From: Verticillium longisporum
Taxonomy: Eukaryota > Ascomycota > Sordariomycetes > Glomerellales > Plectosphaerellaceae
Reading direction: 5' to 3'
Length of the DNA: 64,000 nt
Assembly (NCBI GenBank): GCA_019188255.1
Contig: JAETXT010000001.1
Location: 1,922,001 to 1,986,000, forward strand
Shown in pieces: positions 22,186-34,354 of this stretch. Each line of letters begins with the position of its first letter. Within the stretch, counting starts at the first letter, position 1. The translations under genes and the position numbers were made by a program. A model generated the notes under the pieces. That model did no database searches. It worked only from the letters and a program-made list of their open reading frames with translations, and was not told the origin of the DNA.

Positions 22186-25100
22186 TCATGCCTCGTCCTC
22201 CTGCCTCACATACACGGAGAGCCTGTTGCGGTTACCGCAGAATTCGTCGTCCGCCCCCGCGCACAGCATGCTGCACTGCTCCTCGGGCGCCTCGGCGGCC
22301 CTGGCGTGCAGCTCGTCGCCGCAGAAGCACTCGCGCCCGTACTCGGTGCCGAACATGGCGAAGCCCTCGCAAAACGCGGCGCACGACTCGTTCGTCATGT
22401 CGTCCGCCGCGCGCTCCTTGCCCGACAGCGCGCGGGCCCCCGCCGGTTCGGTGCGGCACCCAAACCAGACAAAGTCGCCCGCAAATGCAGGCTGGCGGGG
22501 CTCGCGAGGCGGCGTCGAGGCGCGAGCCGGGTCCTCGTAGAGGGTGAGGCGGTTGGGCCCGCCGCAGTGCGTGAGCGGGTCGCCGGCGCATGGCATGGCG
22601 CAGTCGTCGAGGGGCGCGACGGAGGAGGAGGCATGGAGAGAATTGCCGCAGTAGCACTCGGCCGCGTATTCTGTGCCGAAGTAGCGGTAACCCGTACAGA
22701 ATGCAGCGCAGTCGGCCAGGGTCACCGAGTTGGACGCCGTCGACTTTGCCGACAGGGCACGCGGGACAGACGTCGCTTCTGTCTGGCAGCCGACGAGTGT
22801 GAAGGGCGAAACTGTCGGAACGGGCGCAGGGCCGGTGGGTGATGAAGCACTCGATGAGGACGTGGCTTCGCTGAGCCTGACGCTCGACTCAGCGCCGCCC
22901 GTGGTGGCGGCGGTTGAACTTGCGAGCGTTGCTGACGATGCGGCACTTGCCCGGTACAGCTCGAGACGGTTCCCGTCGCCGCAGAACTGAAGAGGGTCCC
23001 CTGCACACCTCATATTGCACTCCTCTACGGGCGCGGGACTGCTCAACGAGTCCAGAGCATTGCCACACCAGCCTGAAGGATTAGTATTATTGATCGGTGA
23101 AAAGCAAGACGTGAATCCGGCGACGGTGGGACAAGGGGACCAACTCACATTCTCTGCCATACTCCGTGCCAAAGTAGTTGAATGCGGAGCAGAAAGCAGC
23201 ACACTTGTCCAGTGTCATATCATCCCCTGCTGTCGTGGCGCCGCTCAGAGCCCTGGCGCCCGTATTGTCTGTCTGGCATCCCACACGCACGAATCTGCCA
23301 ACACTCGGCACACGCGTCGGCCCAGGAGCGGCGGTTGTGCTCGTGCTTGTCTTTGTGGCTGTTGTCCGGTAAAGCTCGATCCTGTTGCCGCCTCCGCAGT
23401 ATTGCGTCCCGTCGCCGGAGCAAGGCATGCCGCAGTCCGCAAGTGGTGCCGCGGCGCTCCCAGAGTGGAGGGCATCGCCGCAGTAGCACTCGCGACCGTA
23501 TTCAGTTCCCCAGTAGTTGAAGCCGGTGCAGTTGGATAGGCAGGAGTCGAGAGTCATGCCGTCATAGGCGAAGGAGGCGCCAGTCAGGGCGCGGGCGGCA
23601 GGAGGCTCGGACCAGCAGGAGACAAGAGTATAGGAGCCCATCGTCTGGCGGCGGTATACCGAAGGCGTGGGCGAGGATATCGTCGTCATGGTGGTAGAGG
23701 TGGCCGAAGGCACGGCGGAGGTAATGACTGGTGTGCTGCAGACGTTACTGACAGGCCGAGACTGACATGTCCCGCCGAGGATATTGGCCTTCTTGAAGGC
23801 GTCGACGCGGTCGCCGCCAAGAATATCAAAAGTAGCCTCAACGCTACGGCCGCCAGGTATGGTGGTCGATGCCGAAAATAGTGTATAGGGGCCGATGCAA
23901 GGGCCGCGGGTCAGTTCGAGCGTCAGGGTATTGAGGGCAGGCACGACGCTACCGGTCTGGGTTGTCTTGTAGGATACGATGGCGCGGACGGGCAACTCGG
24001 CACGGTCGTTGCGGACTGCGGCTGTGAGAGTCGTCACGCCGGATGACTGCAGAAGGCAGCTCTGATAGCGTTGCAGAAAGACGGCGTCCTGGATGGGATA
24101 TGAGGCGCCGTTGTTGTCGTAGACTGTACTTGTGCCATCTGTGCGGCGGACTGTGACAGTGAAAGAGGAGATGCCACTAGCGAGCGGTACATTACGGGCG
24201 ATGGGAAACCACGCGAACGAGTCGTCGAGGCCGCGGCCAACGCCTTGTACAGTAAGAGGAAATGAGCAGCCGCTTGATCCGCAGTCGTTGCCGCTGTTGC
24301 GTGCCTTGTAATTGATGGTCAGGCCTGCAATAGAGGTAAGTGGCACATTGGTGGTGCGGATGCGGATGAAACCTGTCAGCTCGATGACGGTGCCTTGCGT
24401 AGAGAGCGTCAGCTGCAGGCCGACGGGCTTGACCTGGTACGGCTCATGAGGAGCAGTTTGGGTGACGCTGGAAGGCCCGACGTCGATCACCTTCTGCATC
24501 ACCGTCTTGCAGACTTCGTCGAAGGCGGCTGCCGAGGCCTTGTCCTGCATGGTGTCATTGCGTACCGAGTTGTACACCTTGAAGTCGGAGTGCTTGTTGA
24601 GGCCGACGGCGCGGCCCACGACGAGCGGGTTCTGGGTCGTGCCATCGAGGTACTCAGTGACAATCTTGTTGTCAAAGACGGCGACGCTCGAGTCGAGGGC
24701 AATCTGCCCGTTCGTTGCGGTGCCCGCTGGGATGATATCTGGAAACTCGGCCGAGTGCACGCCGCCAATGGTATGGCCACACGCGGTCACCTGAATCATC
24801 TCTTGTGGCGAGAAGCCCATGCGGTCAAACTGTGTCCGGAAGATACTGATGGCGTTCTGCGGTTGGGGTACGCCCACGGCACCGGCGGTCGTGGCATCTC
24901 TCCTGCCGGCGCGGAAGGGAACGGCGGGGCCGCCGCACGCTCTTACGGATATGTAGACGCCGAGGGCAATGAGGTCGGCCATGGAACTTTTCTTGGTCAT
25001 GTAGGGGCTCATGAAGGTGAGGGTCGTGCCGAACCCAGGACCGGTATTCTCGCCGTTGTTGAGCTCGTACTGGAGGGAAGCGTCGATACCACCAGTACCA

Positions 25101-25339
25101 CGGGCCGTATTGGCGGTGGCCATGTCATGAAAAGCGGTGCGGAGCCACTCGGCAGCGTTGTGACGGCCGGGGCCGGATGCCTGGTTGGTGCAAGGGGAGA
25201 CCGAATCAGCAAACTTGCGGGAGCGAGTGCTCGTCGTCTGGAACATGATCTCCTCAAGCTCATCCGTCTCAGCGGGCCAAGTCGGGTCTGCAGTGGTGAG
25301 GCCGAGAAGGGCCACCAACAGGGCTGCTTGAAGCTTCAT
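22186..25339 (-). CDS. Secreted heme peroxidase with four C-terminal WSC domains
   Basis: 1,025-residue predicted extracellular or wall-associated oxidoreductase. Exons (minus) 25339-23149 and 23072-22186. The intron (GTGAGT, branch ACTAAT, TTCAG) lies inside WSC domain 2 and joins GREC to WCGNAL in phase. The start MKLQAALLVALLGLTTA is a signal peptide. The plant/fungal-type peroxidase domain shows distal Arg67 and His71 (WLRTAFHDM) and the proximal-histidine segment TACGHTIGGVHS, as in class II-like ascomycete peroxidases. A beta-rich linker with an RRQT site precedes four WSC modules, each with the GTEYGREC-type core and paired cysteines (YWGTEYGRECYCG, YFGTEYGREC/WCG, YFGTEYAAECYCG, MFGTEYGRECFCG). 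WSC modules bind glycans in known proteins, so tethering to cell wall or plant polymer is inferred. Ser/Thr/Ala linkers are probably O-glycosylated. The last residues carry no GPI or membrane segment. Confidence 0.93.
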
Positions 25340-28300
25340 CGTGACTAAGGTACTTTGGCAAACTCGTGGCCTCGGTGGTGCAAGATGGGCGAGACAGGCG
25401 TGGAACAAGCACAGATTCTGAACGAACGAGGCGGATGACAAAAGCGAAAAAAAAAAATTAAAAAAAAATTGCTAAATAGTCACGACAAGGAGAGCGGCAG
25501 ATCCGACCGACAGCCCACGGGGAGCAGAGGAAAGAGAAGAAGGGAGGGCGAGGGGGAAAGGTGATGGCGGGCGGGAGAAAGATGCATAATGATAGACGAT
25601 ATGCAAGACGAAAGGCACAGCTACAGCCCGGCGTGTCATCTCCAACTCTACAAAGCCAAGCCGATAGCAGGTCAGCCAACATACGGAAGCGGTCATGGCA
25701 CTGCACTCATGCCGCGTCCCAAGAAGTCTCGGCTGGGGCCGGGCTCGAAGCGCAATGGCAACGAAAGGGCTAGCTACCATATCGGACAGCAATAAAAGAA
25801 TGGTGGTCGATGGGAAAGCTTGGCTTCGTATTTCTGGACATGGAGCACAGGGTGCTCTCGCACGCTAGCGCTGGTGCCGTGACGGGGAGGGGGGCCCAGA
25901 AAGGCACAGAGGCGTGGTAAGGCGTCGGGCGATGCCAGCTCATTGGAGAGGCGCGGTTGGGCTGGGTGGCAGCCGCATGGTGGGATGTTCAGGGTTCAGC
26001 CCACGTCCTTGGCGAAGGGGGAATAGCAGCGACGAGAGGAGCCCGAACGGAACAGGCAGGTCGATAGACATTGGTCTGCGCTGGCGATATTGGGCGGCTC
26101 ACAGGCTGGGCAGTGCTGCGGTGTGGCGGCGTGCGGGCTTCGGCGTGGTGCTGATGACTGCTTGTTGCATGATTAGACGAACAGACTATTGAGCCACGGC
26201 TGACGGGGTTGCCAGTGATGGCGGTGGCCTAGAGAGATAAGTAGCGCTCGGCAGAGGCGCAAGATCTTCAGGAACTTGGTAGGCAGCCAACCAGAATGGA
26301 TTCGACACCTCAGTCTGGGCGTTTCTCCTGAGGAGGAAGATAAACAATACGAACTGATAGATGGTTCAACGTTCGATATGGGTGGGAACTCGGATGGGAG
26401 GGGTTCAACGGCTGATCGCCCACAACTCCCGAAGCGCTGGTCCGTGCCAAGACTCAGCAGCGGCCGTCGTGCTTTGGTTGATCGCCATGTACCGCGGCCT
26501 CTGGCATGTGATTTCCTCTGGGACTCCTGCTGTCCGTTTGGAAACTATTGACGCGCGTGGTGTCGTGGCATGCTGTCGAGGTTCGAGGTTGGGGATGCGT
26601 GTCACCGACAGAGGATGGATGGAACGATGGATGCCAATGCGGCAAAACAACCCGAAGGCAGAAGAAGGCTGCCCTGTCGTGCATGCAGGGTACATGGCAT
26701 TGATGCATCTCTTCAGCTGCCGCGTTGCCACGAAGACCTCGGCGTGGCTCTCTGGACGCACGCGGAGCTTGTCAGGGCTGTCGTGATCTGAGCTCGGCCT
26801 GGACAATGTTTGTACGATGGGACGGCAGAAGGCTGCGGCGAAACGGGCTTCCAGTTCGCCATGAGGCTGTGGTGCTTCGGTGTGGCCATATCAATGCCGT
26901 TAAGAGCTCCTTTGTCAGTTGCTTGGACCATTTCCTTGACCTGCCAAGGCATCGCTTCCTGCAGATGATGTGTCGTCCAGATGGCAGGAATACGAGGCAA
27001 GATGCCGACAGAGCCGTCTGCTGAATTGTGAGCAGCAATGTGATGAGTCTTGGGGAGGAGACTGGCCAGGCGGGGAGGGCAAGGCAGGAAGGGCGAGGCA
27101 GGAAGGGCCAGGCAGGAAGGGCCAGGCAGGAAGGGCGAGGCAGGAAGGGCGATGCATAGGAAATGGCGAAGGCAAGGAAAGGGTCAGCCAGTCGATATTC
27201 GGACGCTCTCATTCGTTGGTTGAGAGATGCGCGGAAGGCGTGAGTCCGTCTTCCTGCCTTGCCCAGTTACCTACCTACCTACCTTACCTCTAGATACCTA
27301 TTTAGAAGGCAGGAGGTTGCTTACAGCTTCCCAACATCAACCCAAGCCGTCAGAGATTGATCTCCTCAACGTCCCGATCCCAACGAGTCTCAAAGGGGCA
27401 CAATTGGAAGTTGCCGAGTGCAATCAGGTCAACCGTCATCTACAGGCACGTCATCAAGATTCCACGACCTCAACCCCCATCGAAGCAAGATGAACGGGCT
27501 GCTTTCTTGGTGCCAACCAGCTGTTTGCAGATCCAACGCTACGCGGGAAGACTAGCTGCCGAGCAGACGGTGTGGGACCTTTCTCCCGAACCTCACTCAA
27601 GCTCTCTTGGCTCATCCAGTGGCCGCCGAGAAGAGAGTTTGGGCTTGAGGTCATGCCGCCCCTCCAGCGCGACGCTAATAACTCGATCCAACACCAACGC
27701 CAACCCACAATGACCTCAGCACCCGTACCCTAACCCAACTTCATGAGGTCTTTGGTTTGTCCCTTGGTCGGCTACTTTCGTCGAGTACAACCATCGAACT
27801 ACGACTAGCAGACTCTGAGCAGCCGAGCCAGCACTGCGTCGGACTCTCCGACGTGAACCAGGACTCTTCACTGACGACTGGATCAGGACCTGGATCAGGA
27901 CCTGGACCGGGTCCCTCGACTGACGACTGGACCAGGTTTCGTGGAGATGGCGACGCCGCCACAGTCCCGCGCCACATGGCTGTGGCCGTGCTCGCCTCCA
28001 CCGTCATGGCCTCCAACCAATCATATACCAAGACTGCCCCTCAGCAATGACATCAGCGGGGTCGCCAGCCACATGCCGCCTCGTCATCATGCCATCCGCG
28101 AACGTCTCATCCACTCGACAATAGATCATCATGGCGTCTCCTCCCTATTCAAAGCTCCGATCCCTGACGATGGCTTTGCTCCGCGTAGCGGCATCACACC
28201 AAGGTGCCAAGAGGACAAGGAGGGGAGGGGAGGCCTTGGATCGACGCTAAAGGCCTACACTGCAGTTGTGCAGCCAAGTGCCGGCAGCACACGCACATAT

Positions 28301-28495
28301 GAAGCAGCCTCCCCCGTCCCCTGTATAGACATGACCGGACCATGATCTGAATCTGTTGAAACACCACTGTGACAGTATTGCCAGCAAGAGAATTGACTGT
28401 CGCGACTCAACTTTGCTGCTGACCACTTCCATCCCCTCTCGCCCCTTACACACATCACATCCTTAACACCACCACCACAACAGCTAATCGCAACA
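25340..28495. other. 3.2-kb gene-free stretch
   Basis: Lies between the divergent starts of the peroxidase (-) and MARVEL protein (+) genes, so it should hold both promoters. It contains a 15-bp GGCAGGAAGGGCCA minisatellite (27063-27151), CCTACCTA repeats near 27268 and a GGATCAGGACCT repeat near 27880. No protein-like frame is supportable. Confidence 0.6.
27063..27151. repeat. 15-bp minisatellite
   Basis: Six head-to-tail copies of a unit close to GGCAGGAAGGGCCA(G), alternating C/G at one position. Confidence 0.9.
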
Positions 28496-29467
28496 ATGGC
28501 GAAAGGCGTCGCCCTCAAGTTCCTGCAGTGGTTCATCCGCGGCGTCCAGTTCGGCTGCGCCGCCATTGTGCTCGGCATCTTCTCCTACTTCCTGGCCACC
28601 CTCTCCAATCACAACATTCATATTGCGACCCATGTGCGCGCCGTGACGGGCATCTCGGGCGCCGCCGTCCTCTACACCATCCTCGGCCTCGTCCTGCTCT
28701 GCTGCCTCGCCGGCCGCATCTTCACCTCGGCCATCGCCATCCTGCTCGACCTCGCCTTCGCCGGCGCCTTCATCTACGTCGCCTACGCCAACCGCCACGG
28801 CGCCTCCTCGTGCAACGGCTACGTCGACACGCCCTACGGCCGCGGCCGCTCCGCCGCCGACGTCCAGGGCACCGACGGCTTCACGAACCTGCCCTCCTTC
28901 CGCCAGGCCTGCCGCCTGCAGACCGCCTGCTTCGCCGTCGCCATCGTTGCCATCGTCTTCTTCCTGCTCTCCATCCTCGTCGAGGTCTTTCTCGTCCGCC
29001 ACCACAAGAAGGAGAAGCGCTTCGGCCCCGGCCCCGACAACAACTACACCTCGGGCTCCGGCGGCAAGAAGACCCGCGGCCCCGGCGGCGGCCTCTTCGG
29101 CTGGCGCACCAAGCGCAAGGCCCGCGGCGCCGGCGCCTTTGACAACAACAACGCCCTGCCCGCCCACACCTCCCCCGACCAGGTCCGCAACAGCTACAAC
29201 ACCGAGGCCACAGCCGTCGCCCCGGGCCAGGACGCCCACCCCTACGCCCACCCCAAGTCGGAGACGGGCTACGGCTACACCAACGGCACCGGCAACGGCA
29301 TGGCCAACGACCACGTCGTCCCGCCCGGCCCCGCCTATGGCGTCTCCAACGAGACGCACACCCACGACGCCGCCTACGCCCAGCCCCTGCCCCAGCAGAC
29401 GGCGGGCGTTCACGCCGGCCAGACGAACCCGTACCGCTACGAGGACGGCACCTTTGACCGTCGCTGA
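28496..29467 (+). CDS. MARVEL-domain four-helix membrane protein
   Basis: Intronless, 323 residues. Four hydrophobic segments are visible: about 12-33 (FIRGVQFGCAAIVLGIFSYF), 46-70 (SGAAVLYTILGLVLLCCL), 74-97 (FTSAIAILLDLAFAGAFIYV) and 140-165 (TACFAVAIVAIVFFLLSILV). A 45-residue polar loop before the last helix includes SSCNGYVDTPYGRGRS. This is the usual layout of fungal MARVEL proteins, which organise plasma-membrane domains and vesicle traffic. The C-terminal 150 residues are a basic then Asn/Gly/Pro/Tyr-rich cytosolic tail without further domains. Start context AACAATGGCG is good. The molecular partner is unknown. Confidence 0.92.
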   Translation: MAKGVALKFLQWFIRGVQFGCAAIVLGIFSYFLATLSNHNIHIATHVRAVTGISGAAVLYTILGLVLLCCLAGRIFTSAIAILLDLAFAGAFIYVAYANRHGASSCNGYVDTPYGRGRSAADVQGTDGFTNLPSFRQACRLQTACFAVAIVAIVFFLLSILVEVFLVRHHKKEKRFGPGPDNNYTSGSGGKKTRGPGGGLFGWRTKRKARGAGAFDNNNALPAHTSPDQVRNSYNTEATAVAPGQDAHPYAHPKSETGYGYTNGTGNGMANDHVVPPGPAYGVSNETHTHDAAYAQPLPQQTAGVHAGQTNPYRYEDGTFDRR

Positions 29468-29792
29468 ATGGCTTCACATCTACGAAAAGTACTCATCACA
29501 GGCTCGTCAGCCACGAAACGGACCACCGTCTTGTAAACATAGTCGCTTTAGCAACCTAATGTCTAATCATTTCGCTTAATCATCCAGATCATATCCATCG
29601 CTGTAAAGTAGTCGTGATGCACCTATAATGCCACGTAATGATTCGGTCATCGCAATTCCCTTTCAGCATACCGCAGCTGAAGACGGTCAACCTCACCATC
29701 AGCGTGGCAGCTGAGACTTTTGCTAATAGCTTGCCGCTTGCACTGCCACGAGATTAGCACAGCGCATACCAGGCACACCCCCCCAAAAAAAG
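29468..29792. other. Convergent 3' gap between MARVEL and HAM-2 genes
   Basis: No independent gene. It may include an alternative last exon of HAM-2 (29723-29742): a donor GTGAGT sits at 29800, a CTAAT branch near 29763 and acceptor GGCAG at 29743, followed after seven codons by TAG. Confidence 0.5.
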
Positions 29793-32700
29793 TCACTCAC
29801 TGTTGACCATGTCGTCCCCCCCCGCGTCGTGCCAGTTCATACCCAGCTTCTCCAGCTCGCGCATGAAGAAACTCTGCTTCTCGCGATACGCCGACCGCAG
29901 GTCACCGGCAACCTGCTCAGGGTACTTGCGCATGTTGAACCAGTGCGTCAGGCTGCGTATCGCCTGCTCCAGCGGCAGCGCCGAATCCACCTCGGCGTCG
30001 ACGTCGCTGCCCGCGAGCCACTCGTCGCGCAGCTCCGGCCGGACGTGCAGATACACAGCCGTGATGACGCGCATGTTGCTCTGGCGCCACTTACGGCCGC
30101 AGTAGGGCACCTGGTTCTTGAAAAGCTTGAGCGTGTACAGGCGCAGCTCCTGCTGCGGAACCTTGAGCGATTTGCGTAGTATGTTAGACGACTTGTACTG
30201 CACGAGCAGCAGGTTGCGGTGAGCCTTGCGTTTGCAGATCTTCTGCATGATGCGGAGGTAGTTGATGAGCGAGAGGAAGTTCCGCCTTGAAAAGTCCGTG
30301 ATTGGCTCCATCGGCAAGGGATTGACTGGGTAGCCGAGCTCGTCGACTTCGGGTCGCGCCGAGGTTTGACCTTCCGGCGGCTCTTGCTCCTCCTCGCTCG
30401 TCTCAGGAATGGGAACCGCCGAAGGCGATCGTTGCCTGCGAATAGGCGGAGGTGCCGCATCGTCCTCGCTCTCGATCAATTCATCTTCATCCTCGGGAGC
30501 CGGCACGGCTGGAGGCTCGTCTCTGGCCCCCAGGCTGGACCTCAAGTTGCAGAAGTGGAAGAAACTAACAAGTCAGACTCGTCCATCTGTCAGCATAGCG
30601 CAGAAACATACCTGTTTTCTATCCGGTCCGTTTTGCTGTCGACAGCCTGCTGGATATCCTGGTGCGCGAAGAGCTTGAGGACCAGGGGAAGGTAGTTATG
30701 ATCCAGCAAGAGCTGTGTGAGGTATTCAAACTTGAGGACATCTGTGAATGTGAGCTGGTAATGAACAGATCAGCAAAGACAAACAAGAGAGCTTACGTGA
30801 CAGCTTCAGCCATTTTAGGAGCAGCAGGAGCGTTCCGGTAGCCGCTTTTGTCGTGATCTCTCTCGACCGCGTCGCATCGACCTCTTCCGGAGACATCTCT
30901 GGAGGTTCTGGCGCCCCAGCCCCTAGTGCCGAAGGATCCTGCTGCTGCCGGGCTTGCCCCGGACCGCCATTAACGCCGGCATTCGCGCCCCTTCCAGCCA
31001 TGCTCGGATGCTGTTGCGCTGGCCCCGGCTGGGACAGAGCTGAGACATTCATGAAGATGGGCCGCAGAAGAACAATGACTAGAGATTGCAGATGAGGAAG
31101 CATTTCTTGCTGCAAAAAGGTTAGCGCGAGACCAAAGCGCGACGGGGTAAGGAACCAGCTTCGCTCACGTAGAAACTCTCCACGGCCAAAAGACGGCTCT
31201 TGACGTCCTCGTCAATGGTGGAATGAGGACCATAATCGACCAACGGCTCACTCTCGGCCTTGCGCTTACTGCTGACACCTCTCAGCGAAGCAATCAACTC
31301 TCTCTCTTCAGGCGTCATGTCGCTGAGGTCAAGCCCAAGGTCTTCCTCGGGGTCAATGTCGGGGTCGAGATCGATACTGTTGACGTTGTCATCGGAATCA
31401 CCATGCCAGCCCAGGCCGGTCTGCATAAACCTGACACGCACATCCCACATCCGGCGCATGGCCCGACTGAGCCGAACTCGGTCGGAGAAGAGGTTGCCGG
31501 CCTCCAGGATGGATGCCGGTATGTCGCTGCCCTTCCACTTCCGTCCCACTAATGTATCCTGCAGACCCGCGCCACCCTTGCCGCCAGCGCTGTTGCTGGT
31601 GGTATCCAGGGGCGGGTACATGAAAGGAAGTTCTGGTTTGTTTGGTAGTTTTGCTTCTTACCACCTTTACCACCAATACTAGGGGACGGTGGAGGTGAAG
31701 GAGCCGGGGTGGCAATGTGCACTGGTTGGTTGAGGATGGAAGCACCACCGCTTTGCGTGTTGGGCGCCACGGGGATGATGCCATTCGCAGACGCTCTAGG
31801 GGTTGGTTTGATGGAGGGGGAGGATCGTGGTGCTCTCGGCCTCGAGGTTTATGGCAGGTGCCGGTGGTAGGTAGGCGGGGTATTTCGAGGTGAGCTCTTG
31901 ACGGAACGTGTGGTAGTCCAGGGGCGATGCTGAGATGATGGCGGCAGACTTTTCGTCCTTGTCGGTCTCGCTGACGGCCCTCTTGGCGGCAACAATCTCG
32001 TCAATGCCGCCAAAGACCAAGAGGATAGACTTCCAGAGAAGGAGGAGGATTTGGTTCAACGGGAGCGTATTTGTCTCGTCCCACCGTACTTTTGATGTCG
32101 CGAGTGACATGAAGTTGACCAATCCGGGGTTCAGAGCAACTGCCATCCATGTCAATTTCTGGCGCGAGATGCCGTAACGTTTTCACGGGGGCATACATAC
32201 GTAGTGCTGAGCGCGTCGCCTCTAGTGAGCTTGGATCACTCAACGTCTCTTGGATAGTGATGTAAAGCACCGTCATGAGGTTGAGGAGCTCGTCCTGGGC
32301 GTCTTGGGCACTTCCCGGCTGGGGGAAGCCCTGGTCCTCAGACCTACGAAGAACTGGTCAGCGGGGATGGGCTCTCTCGGGGCCATGGAAGCTGGCGGTA
32401 CGAACCAGAAGGCCTCGAAACAATCCTGGATGGACTGCCAAACTATGCGCAGTCCGTCGAGTGACGTCAGGAAAATGGCCTGTGATTTGATCGCATCAAG
32501 CTGTGAGGGGCTCGCAGCAGACTTGAGGCCGTGTGTGCGACGTGTAGGGACGGCCGTGTCGTCCCAGTGTCCAAGCGAGTGTTACAACAGCACGCGGGCG
32601 GCGTCCAAGCGATCGGCCTGTTGCGAAGCCTGTAGGCTGTCGAGTGCTTCGCGAAGAAAGTCGGTCCTCGCGTCGTCATCCACGTCGGTCCACGATGCCA

Positions 32701-33169
32701 TGTCGTAGTGCGACTGCCATTGCGACTCGAAGGCGCTCTGCACAGCATTCAGGCGCACCCACTGCCAGAATTGGTAACTGAACCATTCGTCAATCTCCTC
32801 CTCGTGTGGTCCTGCATCTTCGTAGGCAAAGTCGTAAGCGACGGGTTCGGCCTTGTTGAACTCGGCTACGATCTTCCTAAGCTGCATGAGAGACAGCGAG
32901 TCGGTCGGCGGCTGGGAGGCACTGGAGACTGGAGGCATGGGTACAGGGGGCGCCGGTGCTGTCGGTGCCTCGGGTGGGATGGATGAGTTTCTGATGAGGC
33001 CGGGGCGAGACGAGGAGACGGGTGGTGGTGGAGGAGGGGGCAGGAGGTTGTCCTGCTCGGGTGTGGTATCGGAAGGCTGTTCGCCTGGATCTGCGGCTTC
33101 GGCTTTGGGTTCGTCGGAGCTAGTCTCGCTCTCCTCCTTGGGCGGCCTCGAGGGCCATAGAGAATTCAT
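29793..33169 (-). pseudogene. ham-2: HAM-2 / Far11 (STRIP-family) STRIPAK subunit, reading frame broken three times
   Basis: Scaffold of the STRIPAK phosphatase-kinase complex, needed for hyphal fusion and sexual development in Neurospora and Sordaria. Exons (minus): 33169-32406, 32343-32201, 32139-31169, 31109-30797, 30741-30612, 30564-29793, about 1,030 residues in total. It begins MNSLWPSRPPKEESE, followed by a Pro-rich stretch and the N1221-type region (EEIDEWFSYQFWQWVRLNAV). FWSEDQGFPQPG, KKQNYQTNQNF, MYPPLDTTSNS and FRRNFLSLINYLRI-type C-terminal helices follow. All splice joins keep frame. Within exons there is an in-frame TAA at codon 196 (32584-32582), one extra base in a C run at 31816-31820 and one missing base at 31626-31627. 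The two frame changes cancel, but a TAG lies between them. Either a disabled gene or assembly errors. The frame may end at 29793 or splice to 29742-29723. Confidence 0.8.
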
Positions 33170-34354
33170 GTTGACGGGCTTGGTGGAAGGTTTCGCGTGC
33201 CGCTGTTGGTGGCGCTCGATTGCGCCTGGTCGGCAAGCCGAGGATTGGCGGTGGGTGCTACTCGTAGAAAAGCGAATGACGAAAAAGACTGCTGTAGGAG
33301 GGAGACGTCGGATAGCATTCTTGGTGGATTCGAGGATGGGGATGAAATGGGAGGGAGCGCGGCCTTGTCTAGAGGCCTCTTTGGTAGCCTGGCGGGCAAT
33401 GGGCACTTCAGACGGGAGGTGCAGTTGAGGATCGTGAAGGGCCCTTGCCTCCCCGTCTTGATCTTCGTGGTGGGATGAAGTTGCCAGGGCAAGCACAACT
33501 GATAAGGTACCTAGAGCCAGGCCGATAGCGATGGATGGATTATACAGGACTGTCAGGTACATGTGCTGGACCTTCAGAGCTCGAGCCACACCCCCACCTC
33601 GGCACCTGTCAGACCTGGACTTGGCATCCATGTCAGTTCCCTACGCCCACCAACACTGTACGTAGAGTATGCTGCCATGAGCGTGCCGTGTCTGAATGAG
33701 CATCCGGTTGCAGATTTGGAGTGATGATGAAGCGTTGTTGCGGAACTACGATACAATCGACTCAGGGCGGCCCCTTCATCAGAGTCAAAAACGCCGTGAA
33801 CCGAGACAGACAGCGGGCATCGGGGCAGGCGGTCTACGGCTAGCGCGCACCGCCACAGGTACCAACCTAAGGTACCAAGTCATCACTAAGCTCCCTCTAC
33901 TGTCCAGTGCGGCCACTGTCCACTCCGCCCACTGTCCGCTCCCTACGCGGAATCCCCCCGGCGCTTGAGGGCACCTGACGCGCTGCGGCATGGCAGCTCA
34001 CTCAGCGCTTGGTACATCTCTTGGTCCATGTCATTTCCCCCCCTCATGCTCATCCACGCCATGGCTATGAGTGCCTCCCGCCTTGTTGGAAAATACCTCG
34101 GAATCCTCTGATCAATCGGTTTCAGTCTCGAGAGCATTTCCTCACCTGCGCCCCCTCGCAGCGTTTGCTCCAGTTGACCGAGAGGGGTTCTCGTACCTTT
34201 GCCTCTCTGACCCTTCCAGCACTGCTGCTGCCCCGCCTACGAGACGAGCCGCCTACGAGACGAGCCGGGGAAGCCACAGCCAGGACAAGGACAAGGACAG
34301 CTCTAGCACCCCCCCTGCGACATTCGTTGAACTCACTGTCGCCAGCTCGCCATC
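33170..34354. other. Divergent promoter region, HAM-2 / NAD kinase
   Basis: The frame upstream of the chosen HAM-2 start stays open to 33631 on the minus strand but lacks family-like content, so it is treated as leader. Nothing else is supportable. Confidence 0.6.

Noticed and set aside
24395..25348. 317-codon open frame on the plus strand
   Set aside because: Lies exactly antisense to the peroxidase domain, whose motifs (RTAFHDM, GHTIGG) are clear on the minus strand. GC-rich third positions keep the opposite strand open.
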